DNA from: Thelonectria olida | Taxonomy: Eukaryota > Ascomycota > Sordariomycetes > Hypocreales > Nectriaceae | Direction of reading: 5' to 3' | Length of the DNA: 64,000 nt | Assembly (NCBI GenBank): GCA_020736575.1 | Contig: JAGPYM010000028.1 | Location: 310,001-374,000 of the forward strand | In this document: in pieces, positions 23,286 to 33,476 of the stretch | Position numbering within the stretch: position 1 is the first letter of the stretch | Layout: each line of letters begins with the position of its first letter | The notes under the pieces: model-generated | Database searches by the model: none | Seen by the model: only the letters and a program-made list of their open reading frames with translations | What the model was told of the DNA's origin: nothing | Position numbers and translations under genes: made by a program

Positions 23286-26282
23286 CTATTTGAGGCTCCG
23301 GAGTCGATTGAATGAAGCAAGAATCTCCCCAGAATCCACATCCAAAGCCGCGTCACAATTAACCAGCCACTGCCCTTCTCCATGCCTCGCCTTGGCTATG
23401 GCTTTCCTCGTTCCGCTGTGCACCGCAGACCTCAAGCTCTTTGCGATACCAGCGCTCGGGTAGGCGAACAACCCGAACATTCCCGCGCCGCTCTTGGCCG
23501 CCAAACTCGCGGCCCCTTTCCCAACCCCCCTAAAGGCCCCAAGAGCGCCCTCATCGCGAGCCCCCCTAACCGGCTCCATCACCAAGTCACTCAGGCCATC
23601 GACGAACCCCCACGCAAAAGTCTTACCCGCCACGACGGCGCCACTCTTGGCATCGGTGACCGGGCCGTGGCTGCGGACCTCGGTGCCAAAATGCTTCGGG
23701 ACTGCTCTCAGGCCTTCCGTGATGGCGAGCGGGAAGTCGACTAACATGCCTTTCGCAGCAGTTGGCCCGATGAGCCCAATACTCTTCGCTGATGCGCCGG
23801 CTACCTTTCCCGCCATCGAGGGTTGTTTCTTTCTCGTACTCTTGCCGCTGCCATTTGAGGCCATGGAGATCCGGTCATCAAAGGAACCGTCGTGCGAGAC
23901 ATCGCCGCTCCCGCTGTCCCGCTGCTGCTTTTTCAGCTCCCGAGCACGACGGCGTTTCTCGTCGTGGTACTCTTCAATTGGTTTCGTCACCATGCCTGTG
24001 ATGGATCCTGTCATGTCGACTGCTGTGGCCATGACGGCGGATGCGCCTCCAGAGATGGGATCCCAGCGGGTAACATCGGTCGTGATGGGGTTGCTCTGAT
24101 ACCTGTTCCTCGCATTGTGTCAGCCATCCAGTTTCTCTTCTCGTCTAGGAGCATTTCGACAAAGTCATGTTGGAAAGCAAAAAGGGAACGAACATCGAGA
24201 GGTGTTTCATTTGCACCGCGTCATGGGACAACAGGATTTCAGCAGCCGCCTTTGACAACTTCATAGGTTTTTTGGACTTGTTGTAAGTCCATGCGGCAGG
24301 CTGGCTCGGAATTAAATCGCACTGCATGCGCTGCAGGGGTAGCTGTTTCCACCACGAGTCCACGGCGGCTTTGACGCCCTCTTCGGCCTCCATCTGCACG
24401 GCGATTCCTTGTGCTGCGGCGACTGCTTGTTGGGAGAGGCAGTATTTGATAGCGGCCGTGAGGTTCTCCGAGGTAAGCTGTCTGTGAGGAATGGGTCTCG
24501 GGCCCGCGCCTGAGTCCGCGACCATGTCACCCCAGAATGGCTGGCTGTGAAGTCATTCGATTGTTAGCTCGGATACCCTTCCTTCCACGTGTTCATAAGT
24601 GACGGGGCCTCATAGAAGTCACTCACTCTCCAAAGAAAGGAACAATGGTTGTAGGCTTTCCGTTCCTCAATCCGCAAGCTGTGGTGCCAGCTCCTCCGTG
24701 ATGTACCACAGCCGCCACATGCTGGAAGAGCCATTCATGTGGGCAGTCGCCGATCCAATAGATGGATTCGCTCTCCGAGCCGCCCAAGTCAGACCAGCCC
24801 TTTGAAATGATAGCCCGAATCCCCGCTGCATGTACAGCGCTGAGGATCGTGTTGACCACACGCTCGGGATCGTCCAACACAATACTACCGAAGCCAATGT
24901 AAACTGGTGGAGGTCCTGCGGCTAGAAACTGGGCTAAATCTTCTGGGGGGAATACAGAGGTGAGTCACGGAAGAAGAAGCCGCAGACGTCTAGCAGTAAT
25001 TCTTAAATCAGCGGGTGTTCCTGGCTGCTTAAGAATTCACATCTTACCAATATGCGTGCCCCAGTCTCTGGGCTTGGGGACGAGAGCAGGAGACCAACAG
25101 TACGTAAAAGGAATCTTCAATGCTTCCGCAAGCATAGGGCCATCAAACATAGCCACATTCTCCAGGTCAAGCCTGCCTCGCCACTTGTTTACCACGTCGC
25201 CCAGTCTACACTTCCGTGTCAGTCAAGATTCCGTTGGCAAGGGCACGAAAACAGGGTACTTGTGCAGCATACCCTTGCCAAGTCAAGTGCTCGACCACGC
25301 CATAGGAAACATAGTTAGCTAGAGCATGATCACCACCCACGTTTTTCAGATTGGCCAGGGGATGGGGAAAAGCGGTAGTGCTGGTCCAAGGCATTGTAAA
25401 CATTAGATGTACCGGGATGCTAAGCCCTGGCGCAGTGAATATGGGCAAAGCCGGGGGGGTTCGAGATGATTGCATCTGCCACAAAGGGCTGGCCGGTGAT
25501 AGCATCTGGCTTTATGCAAGCCTCCCAAAACCCCTCGAGCATTTCTTCAACCATTTCGCGCTTCTGCCGGATCTCACCCGCCTGCAAACTCTTCATGTTA
25601 GGAATAAGGCCCGGGTTCTTGACCATGTACGCCATTAATGCGGCAGGGTCGCCTCCAACGCCATAATGTTCCAAACCCGCATCCCTGACGAACTTCTCGA
25701 AAACATCGTGCGTAGCTAGCCGGACGCGGTGGCCCCGCCTTTTGAGCTCGGCACCCAGTGCGACGAAGGGTTGGACATCTCCTCGGCTGCCCACGACTTG
25801 TATTACAACGTTAAGGCTGGTGACGTCTCTGCGGCCGAGTTCTCCTTGTACTCTCTCGTAGGGCGGCAGCGACGGCCCGGGAGATGGCGTTCTGGGTGGT
25901 GGATACTCTGTTTTCTCGTCTTTGCTCGCTCGATACATGAAGCTGATCGCGCGCGCCAGCTTGGAGTCGCAGTCAACGTCAACGCGGCCATCATTCTCTG
26001 CAAGAATGCCACCATTAGCTGTCAGTCTTGCCCGAGTGGTTTTGTCTCCGACAGGAACGTCTCGACCTTACCTCGGATTTTGGTGTCACCTCCCCATAGT
26101 TCGCTGGGCGGCGGAGATGTGTCGGAATCTCCAATGGAATTCAGCTGCTCATGTTGGAAGGTCTGCCCGCCAAGGTCGCCTGTGCTTGCTGCTCTCCGGA
26201 TGGTGTTGGGTGACGCCGGGGCAAGATAGCGTAGGTCATCTCCAGCCAATTCGTAGCGGACTGTTCGCCGTTTGTTATCCAT
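23286..26282 (-). pseudogene. Sterol 3-beta-glucosyltransferase (UGT/GT28 type) with two apparent frameshifts
   Basis: Exons read from the right: 26072-26282, 25273-25997, 25048-25205, 24627-24989, 24194-24544 and 23286-24102. All introns are GT-AG; the last has donor GTTCGT. Domains: GT28 N-terminal region (VVIQVVGSRGDVQPFVALGA), central VCGFFFRDSP, donor-binding HHGGAGTTACGLRNGKPTTI, then VTRWDPISGGASAVMATAVD and a long Gly/Ala/Ser-rich C-terminal tail. Such enzymes move glucose from UDP-glucose to ergosterol. Exon 2 has one base too many near 25435 (after GFAHIHCA). Exon 4 is one base short in a C6 run near 24946. The second could be bypassed by a 105-nt intron, but that would delete the conserved VCGFFFRD block. 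Either a young pseudogene or two homopolymer sequence errors. Confidence 0.8.
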
Positions 26283-27409
26283 GTTTCTGTTTTCGATGTG
26301 TTCCCAAATGTTGATCAAATGTCTATCGTCTGGTGCCTTCGGCGGCAGACTGCGGGAAGGACGGATAGTTGTCGAATCGTCCGTTCAAAAAGTGATGAGA
26401 GTAGAGATGGCTTCGAAGCCAGAGGATGAAAGAGTAGCTGAAGATTTATATGAAGACACAATTGGGGGAATCCGGAGGGGCGAAGATGGCAATGGAGGGA
26501 CTATAATTATTGTGGCTGAGCAGCCACAGGCTTGACGCAATCATGCAATGATTGGCTACGTCTACACACAGTCTAGTCAAGGATCGTTCTCAAACGATGC
26601 CAAGGGATCCTGGGGTCGTCTGTGCTGGCGCCGCCTCGTATTTCGTTTGTCTCAGGTGCCATTGTGAAAGAAACCGCGTTTCTCGTTTCTCGTTTCTCGT
26701 TTACGGACCTTGCTCCTCCCAACTCTAGCTCGGCGGCATTTTGATTCTTTGGAACGTCATCTTCTCAAGGATGGATTATAGCGCAAGCTCTGGAAGATGC
26801 TGAATTGGAATGCTCCCCAGTTCCTAGTATTCACTTCTGTCCACAATCGGCTCCGCGTCCTGACTATGACACTCGCATCCTCCCCCGGCTGGGCTTCCTC
26901 GCCCGTCTCCGATGCCGCATGCCGAACACGAGGCAAAGTGTCTTGATATACACCCGCTTCGGCGGCACAGCCGCCTTCCCGGACCGATAGAGTGCTTGAG
27001 CGTCATTCATTGACTGCCTCAGTGCGATGAGGTCTACCCAACCTGCTAGCACCGCCTGCAACCCATCCGTATCGCGAGGATCATTAACCACCATCACCCC
27101 GCAACGGCCATCCTTTACGCCATTTGCTGATGCTGTGATCCCCGCGTAATTGATTGCTGTTGGTATCCGACACACGAGGAGCTCGTATTTCCAGTTTCTG
27201 TTCAACAGATTAGCTCTCGTCGGGTCCGTTGCGAAAGTAGCCTCCTTGGTAGAATTGGCGATATTCGGCCCACACGGGCCAAGAACCTCTCGTCTTAATA
27301 ATGACTTTGTCGTCTGCACTCAAAGCATTTCCCCTTCTTCATCAACCACTTTCAGTCTCCTCGCACCCTGTCCCTTTTCTTTTTCTACACTTGTTCTACA
27401 GCGATAAAA
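26283..27409. other. Intergenic; unassigned minus-strand frame
   Basis: Divergent promoter space between the sterol glucosyltransferase (-) and the rhamnosidase (+). A minus frame at 26864-27319 (151 codons, contains NWKYELLVCRIPTAINYAGI and DGLQAVLAGWVDLIALRQSM) has a protein-like composition but no family I recognise. It may be a gene remnant. Confidence 0.35.
26677..26702. repeat. CGTTTCT heptamer minisatellite
   Basis: Three to four tandem copies of a 7-bp unit (CGTTTCT). The same unit recurs at 45152-45202, and variants with CGTTCCT occur near 1845-1900. Confidence 0.7.
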
Positions 27410-29941
27410 ATGCTGTTTCTATTTTGGATAGAGGCTAGTATAGCTGTTGCCGTGCTTGGTCTGATCAACAAGGTTGGTGGATGCTCTTTATCCTGCTTTT
27501 CCAGCATCGTCCCAAAGTCAAGCCCGGGTTTATCCTACAATGGCTCTATCATCTACGGATCGAAGGAGACAACGACCCTCACGTCAAATGGGACAGTTCC
27601 GTCTATCATGCTGCTTGACTTTGGCGAGAATGTTGAAGGCTTCCCTACGTTTGAGGTCGTCTCTGCCTCCGGTGACACCTCGGGCTTCGAGATTTCGTAT
27701 GGAGAAAGCAGGGCTGCCCTCGACCTGTACATGGTAAGTTCTTCTCGAACTGACGGTGTGAGGGAGGGTGCTAAAGTACCACAGAGCGACGGACCAATCC
27801 CCCTTTCTGCAGCCATGGATACATATAGAGTCAAACAATACAACCTCACTGGGCCCTCAGTTATTACCAACCGTCTGATCCAAGGAGCCTTCCGTTATCA
27901 GAAGCTCAACCTGTCATCCCCTGGAACTCTTCAACTGAAAAACGTTGGCGTTAAGCCCACGACTTCCACCACGCCCCTAACGGAACTCCCCGGATCCTTC
28001 AAATGTTCCGACGAAGACCTCAGCCGCATCTGGCACGCTGGAGCGCGAACGCTCCAACTGAACGAGATCCCCAAGAACACCGTCCCCGACTTCCTCCAAG
28101 TCACTGACGAAGGAGCGTACGTCGAAAGCTTGGCGCCTCAAGCCCTTGGCGGCACCGTCGCCCCCTTGTTGCTTGACTACCGTCTCGACCTCCAAGTCAA
28201 ACCCGTCAAAGGCGGCTTCGGAGTATCCGTCCTATGTGACACGCTAAGCAGCTGTATCTACATCTCCTTTGATCTCGTTCATCACACTGCCACTGCTTAC
28301 GCCGGATCGACAACCGTTGACACCCAACTCGCAACTGCGTTCCTCCCAACCAACATCACACTCGACACCTGGCACTCTATCCGCATCACGGTCAACAGCA
28401 CGTCCCTCACAGCCAGTCTGAACTCCCATCCCGTCCTTTCCCTCACCCAAACCGCCCGCTTATACGGATCCTTCGGCTTCGGCGCCTCCTTCGGACACGC
28501 AGCCTACTTCCGCAACCTCAACGCCACGACATTCGCAGGGGAAACAATATACACCTCTCCACTAACAAACCCATCGTTTCTCGCGGATTTTCTCTTAGGT
28601 GGCAACCCCACCGACACAATCGTCGACGGCTCGCGGCGCGATAGGATTGCCTATACAGGAGACCTCGACGTTGCCCTCGGCGCTTCGTTCGCCAGCACTT
28701 TCAGCACGAGCTTCATTGACGGCTCCCTGGACCTACTTGGTTCATACCAGGCTTTGCCAGGCTTTTTTATTCCCGCGGTGAAGATCCAGCAGGAACCCCT
28801 GGCGGGCGCGTTGAACACGAACATGACAGGGCTGATTGGGTATGCGTTCAGCTTTGTCAGCGCTCTTGCTCAAAATTACGAAATAAGGGGAAATATCACA
28901 TTCGCAAGAGAGTGGGCACCCAAGATTGTGAAGATGCTGGACTGGGCGGATTCCCAAACGCTCCCAAACGGTCTGTTCAACGTCACCGATGCGTCGTTTG
29001 GGCTGGATTGGAACCACTACGACCCGACACAAATGGGTGCTGTGACCAAGTTTAACACCGTGTATGCGTATTCTCTACAGCAGTCTCTCATCCTGCTAAA
29101 AGACGCAGGCGTCGATATCACGGAGTACCAAGCCCGCCTCGAGCGTCTTCGCATAGCGATCAACGAGAACCTCTGGAGCGAGGATCTAGGCGTGTACATC
29201 ATGTCAGACTCCTTCCGAACCGGCTTCGCGCAGGATGCCAACGCCCTAGCCATCCTCGCCGGCGTGCCTCCCACGAATGCCTCGCCCACCATCCTTTCCA
29301 ACTTGGCCAAAGAGCTCTTCCTCTCTACCGGTCCCCTCTCGTTCTCCAAATCCACGGCCTCAGCCGGCTGGGCTGAGAAGCTCAGCCCCTACGCGTCAGC
29401 ATACCACCTCCGCGCCGCCTTCGAAACCCACGACGCGTCCTCAGCCCTGACACTCCTCAAGACCCTATGGGCTCCAATGGCGGATCCGACGCATACAAAT
29501 TACACCAACTGTTTCTGGGAGGTATTGGAAGCCGACGGAACGCCTGGCTTGGGGATAGGAACTTCGTTGTGTCATGCGTGGGCTGCAGGACCGACGGCGG
29601 AGTTGAGTAGACATGTCCTGGGGATCCAGCCGACTGCCCCAGGGTTTGCGGAGTGGAAGGTCGAACCGCAGACCCTGGGACTTGAGTGGGCCGAGGGGAG
29701 GTATCCGACTGTGCTTGGGAATTTCAGTGTTGAATGGCGGTTTGACCACAAGCTGTTGAGGATGAACGTTGAGAGCCCTGTGGGCAGCAAGGGCATGGTT
29801 TTGCTGCCTCAGCCGCTACCAACGGCACACGAGGGTTCTGTTATCCGAGTGAATGGGGTTGTAAGGAATGGTACCCAGTTCATGGTCAACGGAGGCGATG
29901 TCTTTGTGTTGACACAGGAACCTCCGAATCGAACGTACTAG
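27410..29941 (+). CDS. Secreted GH78 alpha-L-rhamnosidase
   Basis: The open frame is 843 codons. An in-frame 51-nt intron is likely at 27734-27784 (GTAAGT, CTGAC branch, CACAG), because removing it joins LDLYM directly to SDGPIPLSAAMDTY; the mature transcript would encode 826 residues. A hydrophobic N-terminus suggests secretion, and many NxS/T sites fit. Domains in order: N-terminal beta domain (LLDFGENVEGFPTFEV), a laminin-G-like insert (about residues 250-360), the (alpha/alpha)6 core with the GH78 motif VDGSRRDRIAYTGDL, then YASAYHLRAAFETHD and the C-terminal beta domain. It should release rhamnose from pectic or plant glycoside substrates. No lesions seen. Confidence 0.88.
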   Translation: MLFLFWIEASIAVAVLGLINKVGGCSLSCFSSIVPKSSPGLSYNGSIIYGSKETTTLTSNGTVPSIMLLDFGENVEGFPTFEVVSASGDTSGFEISYGESRAALDLYMVSSSRTDGVREGAKVPQSDGPIPLSAAMDTYRVKQYNLTGPSVITNRLIQGAFRYQKLNLSSPGTLQLKNVGVKPTTSTTPLTELPGSFKCSDEDLSRIWHAGARTLQLNEIPKNTVPDFLQVTDEGAYVESLAPQALGGTVAPLLLDYRLDLQVKPVKGGFGVSVLCDTLSSCIYISFDLVHHTATAYAGSTTVDTQLATAFLPTNITLDTWHSIRITVNSTSLTASLNSHPVLSLTQTARLYGSFGFGASFGHAAYFRNLNATTFAGETIYTSPLTNPSFLADFLLGGNPTDTIVDGSRRDRIAYTGDLDVALGASFASTFSTSFIDGSLDLLGSYQALPGFFIPAVKIQQEPLAGALNTNMTGLIGYAFSFVSALAQNYEIRGNITFAREWAPKIVKMLDWADSQTLPNGLFNVTDASFGLDWNHYDPTQMGAVTKFNTVYAYSLQQSLILLKDAGVDITEYQARLERLRIAINENLWSEDLGVYIMSDSFRTGFAQDANALAILAGVPPTNASPTILSNLAKELFLSTGPLSFSKSTASAGWAEKLSPYASAYHLRAAFETHDASSALTLLKTLWAPMADPTHTNYTNCFWEVLEADGTPGLGIGTSLCHAWAAGPTAELSRHVLGIQPTAPGFAEWKVEPQTLGLEWAEGRYPTVLGNFSVEWRFDHKLLRMNVESPVGSKGMVLLPQPLPTAHEGSVIRVNGVVRNGTQFMVNGGDVFVLTQEPPNRTY

Positions 29942-30157
29942 GCTAGCTCGTGGGTGTCTCGGCTTACACTCTCGACTAATCAACATAAACATTAAGCTCA
30001 CATTGGCTCAAGAGCTCGTTGCCCCTTCTTACTTTTCTTCCCTTTCCTCCTTAGCCTCAGGATACTCTTTAGAGACAGCTTAGCATATCAATTGGCCCTT
30101 TGAGGTTTGTCCTTTCGGGCGGAATACATTTGGTTAATTCATTCATTCATTCATTCA

Positions 30158-30412
30158 TTAGTGCCACTGCTTGCCGCCAGTCCGTTCATCCCACACTCTC
30201 CCGCCTGCATCCCATCTGTCCTCCACCAGTTTCAACATTGCTTTTGCGACTTCTTCCGGAGCCAGCAGCCATCTCACTTTATGTCGAGACTGACGAGTGT
30301 CAAGGGATTCTCGGTCCACAACGGCATCCGGACGACCCCAAGGCCCAAGGGCGTTAACACGAATTCCCCACGCCAACGGAACCGCGATTACTGTTCGGAC
30401 CAGGCTGATCAC
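30158..30412 (-). pseudogene. Short-chain dehydrogenase/reductase C-terminal fragment
   Basis: The stretch reads SLVRTVIAVPLAWGIRVNAL followed by GPWGRPD and LLAPEEVAKAMLKLVEDRWD. This is the part of an SDR after the active-site helix (the IRVNxLxPG segment and the later PEEVA helix). No Rossmann-fold start or YxxxK motif is found upstream, so it is a leftover of a lost gene. It lies about 200 bp after the rhamnosidase stop, on the opposite strand. Confidence 0.6.
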
Positions 30413-31004
30413 GATGGAAATGCAGCATATTTAAGCCCCCTACATTCTCCTTTGTTTAGACTCTACGCTCTTAGCAGTAAACACGTCTTAATTATCCCAA
30501 TCACCTCGACTAGCCACTATCAGACGTCACACTTCTCTTTGCTCAGTAAAACACCGTAGCCCCTTGCCAACATAAAACCCCACGACTTGGTTTACTACGT
30601 TGAATTATGGAGGCTTTCTTCCCCCCCTCCCAGGTTGGCAACATTGTAGACTGTCAACCCCATACCGACCCAAACCTTCCTTATGCGCCCGTGGTGCATC
30701 TGAGGACGAATGCAATAACTGCAGATCTATCAACACCCCTATCGCTATCGGCGCGGAATTAGGCCGACTATGTGCCAAATTCACATCAGATCTTGACAAA
30801 GGACCCTGGACGCTTTAGTCTTGGTCACAAATAATGCATCTGGAGTCGTAGAAGGTCAAAGGCGTCCATAAAGACCAAAGCCCTGCTCCTTTGGTCACTT
30901 TAGCGAGACCATGAAGGGCTGGTGATTGGCCAGCTGGGCATCAATATTCGCAAGCAGCTGGGTTCTCCATCCTTTGAGGAACTAGAACCGGCTTTCCATG
31001 ATCG
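30413..31004. other. Intergenic
   Basis: No supported gene. A tandem ATTC run lies just left of the SDR fragment (about 30137-30160). Confidence 0.45.
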
Positions 31005-31202
31005 CTAAGAATACAGAGAAGTAGGACAAAAGCAATAATGCATAAGGATCAATGCTTGGATGTCAGCTGGGATAGTTTCAGGTAGAATATATGTCCAAAA
31101 GAGAACCATGCCGCATTCGATATGCAGGCCAGCATAGACGATACCTGCACTAAAGTCCATCAAGTTGGGGTATTGCGATGGTAACGGGAGTTGATGTACC
31201 AA
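31005..31202 (-). pseudogene. Partial duplicate of the adjacent regulator's C-terminal region
   Basis: This minus-strand stretch includes FSAGIVYAGLHIECGMVLFW then TYILPETIPADIQALILMHY. It aligns by eye with LAGAHIETSAVLAWMYGIHE and SILLDIRSHRPHALVILAYY in the last exon of the zinc-cluster regulator: shared AGxHIE, VLxW, E-I-x-DI and L-I-L-x-x-Y positions. It lies directly downstream in the same orientation, suggesting an old tandem partial duplication. Confidence 0.5.
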
Positions 31203-31216
31203 ATACCGGCAATCTA

Positions 31217-32616
31217 TTATAAACAGTAAAAGTTGACTAAACTATGCTTTGGCCACTGGAGCATCTTCAAATATTGTGGTTTCCCAGCCAGCTTTGCTTC
31301 AATCGCGTCGAGCAGCTGCCTCGCCCAGCCTCTCGCGTACCAAAAGCTCTTTTCGAGCGTGGCAAGGAAGACGGAATAATAGGCCAGGATGACGAGCGCG
31401 TGTGGCCGATGTGATCTGATGTCCAGGAGAATGCTCTCATGGATTCCGTACATCCAAGCAAGGACCGCGCTAGTCTCGATATGAGCCCCAGCCAAAGCGA
31501 TCAGCTTCGCAGAGCATTCGAGACTCTCGACGGCGTCGCTGTAATAACGCTCGAGGCTCGAGGACGGCGCTTCAGCTTCTTGGAAGGTACGAAGTTGACG
31601 AATGGCATCCCACGTATCCAAAGGCAGGGTTGTGTTTTCCAAGCATGGCAAACTAAAAAAGGTCATTAGTGTTGGCGTCTTAATTGAGTTGGGAATACTT
31701 GCTTCCCAGGCTCTCCAAAATCCAGAGGCCAGATGCCATATATAAGGGGCGCAAGCTCGGATCTCAAAATACCCGGCATGAGAGGCGCAAGTGCTGCTTT
31801 GATGCCTCTAAAAAGCACAATGATCTCAGATATGTTGCGTATCGGGTCTTCGAGCTGTCCATTGATAGACCGGTTTGGGAGGGTGTACAGGTATAAGATG
31901 ACAATTGACGCAAAGCTAAACAGGGGCATCCCGATTTCTGGGCAGATATTCTGTAGTGCTGATCGAAAGCCTTCGGATCCTACAGTTTGGTGATAGTCCA
32001 ATAAGGACAAGTATGTTTTGCGATGGCTTGGCATTAAGTACGCTTTGTGAGCAGCCGATATGGCTAGGACTCCATGCATGACAAACGAATGCAGATAGCC
32101 CTCTCTGGGAATACAAATCCTCCACACATGCGTCATTTCTTTCCTCATAGATATAGTGCATGCGGTGGCGGTACAGTAATGATGCAGGAGCTCGAAGTCC
32201 CGGCTCAGCAGCTCTTGGGGCGGGAAGGGCGCAATTTGCTCGGGCGCGGACGTCATGGCGACATCGTTTCGCGACCGTGCCGCGTTTCCGTCGCCAGAAC
32301 TGAGTGTCGGCGAGGGATGATTTGACGGCGCCGAAGTCGTTGCGGCGAGATCGTTGAGAGAAACATCGGGAGTGCTGGTAGAAAGACTGCATGGCACACC
32401 GTGTCTTTTGCAGTGGAAGCATATCGGATAGGCTTCGTCACACTTGATGGCCATCATTAGCAGCCACCATAGTGACTCTCAGTGCTCTATATGTAGCAAG
32501 CGAGGCTTTCGCATATCTCCACATACCTTGACTTTACGACGTTTGCAATTGGCGCAGCCTGTTCGGGACTTTGTATGCGAGCGCCGAGGCGGCATGGTTG
32601 GTCGGCCGCTTGGCAT
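31217..32616 (-). CDS. Zn(II)2Cys6 transcription factor
   Basis: Exons are 32527-32616, 31703-32442 and 31217-31652, 1266 nt in total, 421 residues. Exon 1 encodes RRSHTKSRTGCANCKRRKVK and exon 2 continues CDEAYPICFHCKRHGVPC, giving a complete six-cysteine zinc cluster across the usual intron. The middle contains LLSRDFELLHHYCTATACTI, HSFVMHGVLAISAAHKAYL and a fungal-specific regulatory region. The second intron (31653-31702) only keeps frame with donor GCAAGT, a GC-AG intron; the nearby GTATTC donor gives the wrong phase. A second in-frame ATG at 32595 is an alternative start. Its target genes are unknown. Confidence 0.82.
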
Positions 32617-33158
32617 TCAACATCGGCGGGTTCGGTCAGCAGAAGGGCGAGACAAGACGAGGAAGAAGAAACAACATTGAGCCAGGTGACTGCTCGGCTT
32701 GTCTCGATGAGAAATAAGAAGCAACGAGAGAAAGAGTGGCTTGATATCGAGTCTGAGGATCGTGCCAAGTCTGCCTCATTGATGCGAGGATAAAATGCGA
32801 ACCCGAACCCGAACCCGAATCCTCGGAATGGACCAGACATCTCTCGACAGTGCCCGGAAATTGCCCCACCACAAGATTTTGCACCTAGACTAGCCGTGAG
32901 CGTGCTCCCAGGTACGGGTACATACACATACCTCGCAAACGGGAGAATGAGGTTTGTCCACCCGCGCGGCGGAAGTGGATGCTGCGACTTGCGACGCAAA
33001 GAGCAATTTGATGGCCCCATTTTTATTCCAAGTTGACGGAAAAAGCAGCGTTGAGTATGATTCTTCCAGACTTGACCCGAGCAACAAGCACCCACTCAAT
33101 CCGGATACGAAGAGCTTGGCCGCGCGTCAAAATATGTGTCGTAATAGCTACTGTCTAT
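32617..33158. other. Promoter side of the regulator
   Basis: No gene supported. A tandem CGAACC-type repeat lies at about 32798-32820. Confidence 0.45.
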
Positions 33159-33170
33159 ACCCCGCTATTA
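33159..33170. repeat. Target-site duplication of LINE-1 (3' side)
   Basis: ACCCCGCTATTA at 33159-33170 is repeated exactly at 38837-38848, the two edges of the LINE. A 12-bp duplication fits target-primed reverse transcription and fixes both element ends. Confidence 0.9.
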
Positions 33171-33196
33171 GTAGTAGTAGTAGTAGTAGTAGTAGA
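33171..33196. repeat. (TAG)n microsatellite tail of LINE-1
   Basis: Eight or so TAG units sit between the target duplication and the conserved LINE 3' end. On the element strand this is a (CTA)n tail. Confidence 0.9.
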
Positions 33197-33476
33197 TTTA
33201 TTACGCCCGGGAGAACGGATCTCATAGGGCCATGGAAGACGCTATGCTATTTACACTTCCGCCGTGTTGATCCTGACCACAAAATAAAGCCCCAACCTCT
33301 CTCCTTGAATCGCTTTCTTCTGGCCTCGCTTGACTCCGTCTGACAGGCCTGCTTGAAGGCCGATTTCTCCAAGTGTTCAGCATCCTATCCTCAGCAGCTG
33401 AAGCGTGGTCTGTCAAAATGAGGCTGTATTGTGTTAGTATTGTGCCAATGTTTCCTGGTTCCGGCTGTTAGTATGT

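Noticed and set aside
23382..24266. Plus-strand frames over the sterol glucosyltransferase
   Set aside because: Shadow frames; the minus strand encodes the conserved tail of the enzyme.
27734..27784. Treating the rhamnosidase as intronless
   Set aside because: The frame is open, but the 51-nt segment has donor, branch and acceptor, and removing it restores family-like sequence; an intron is more likely.
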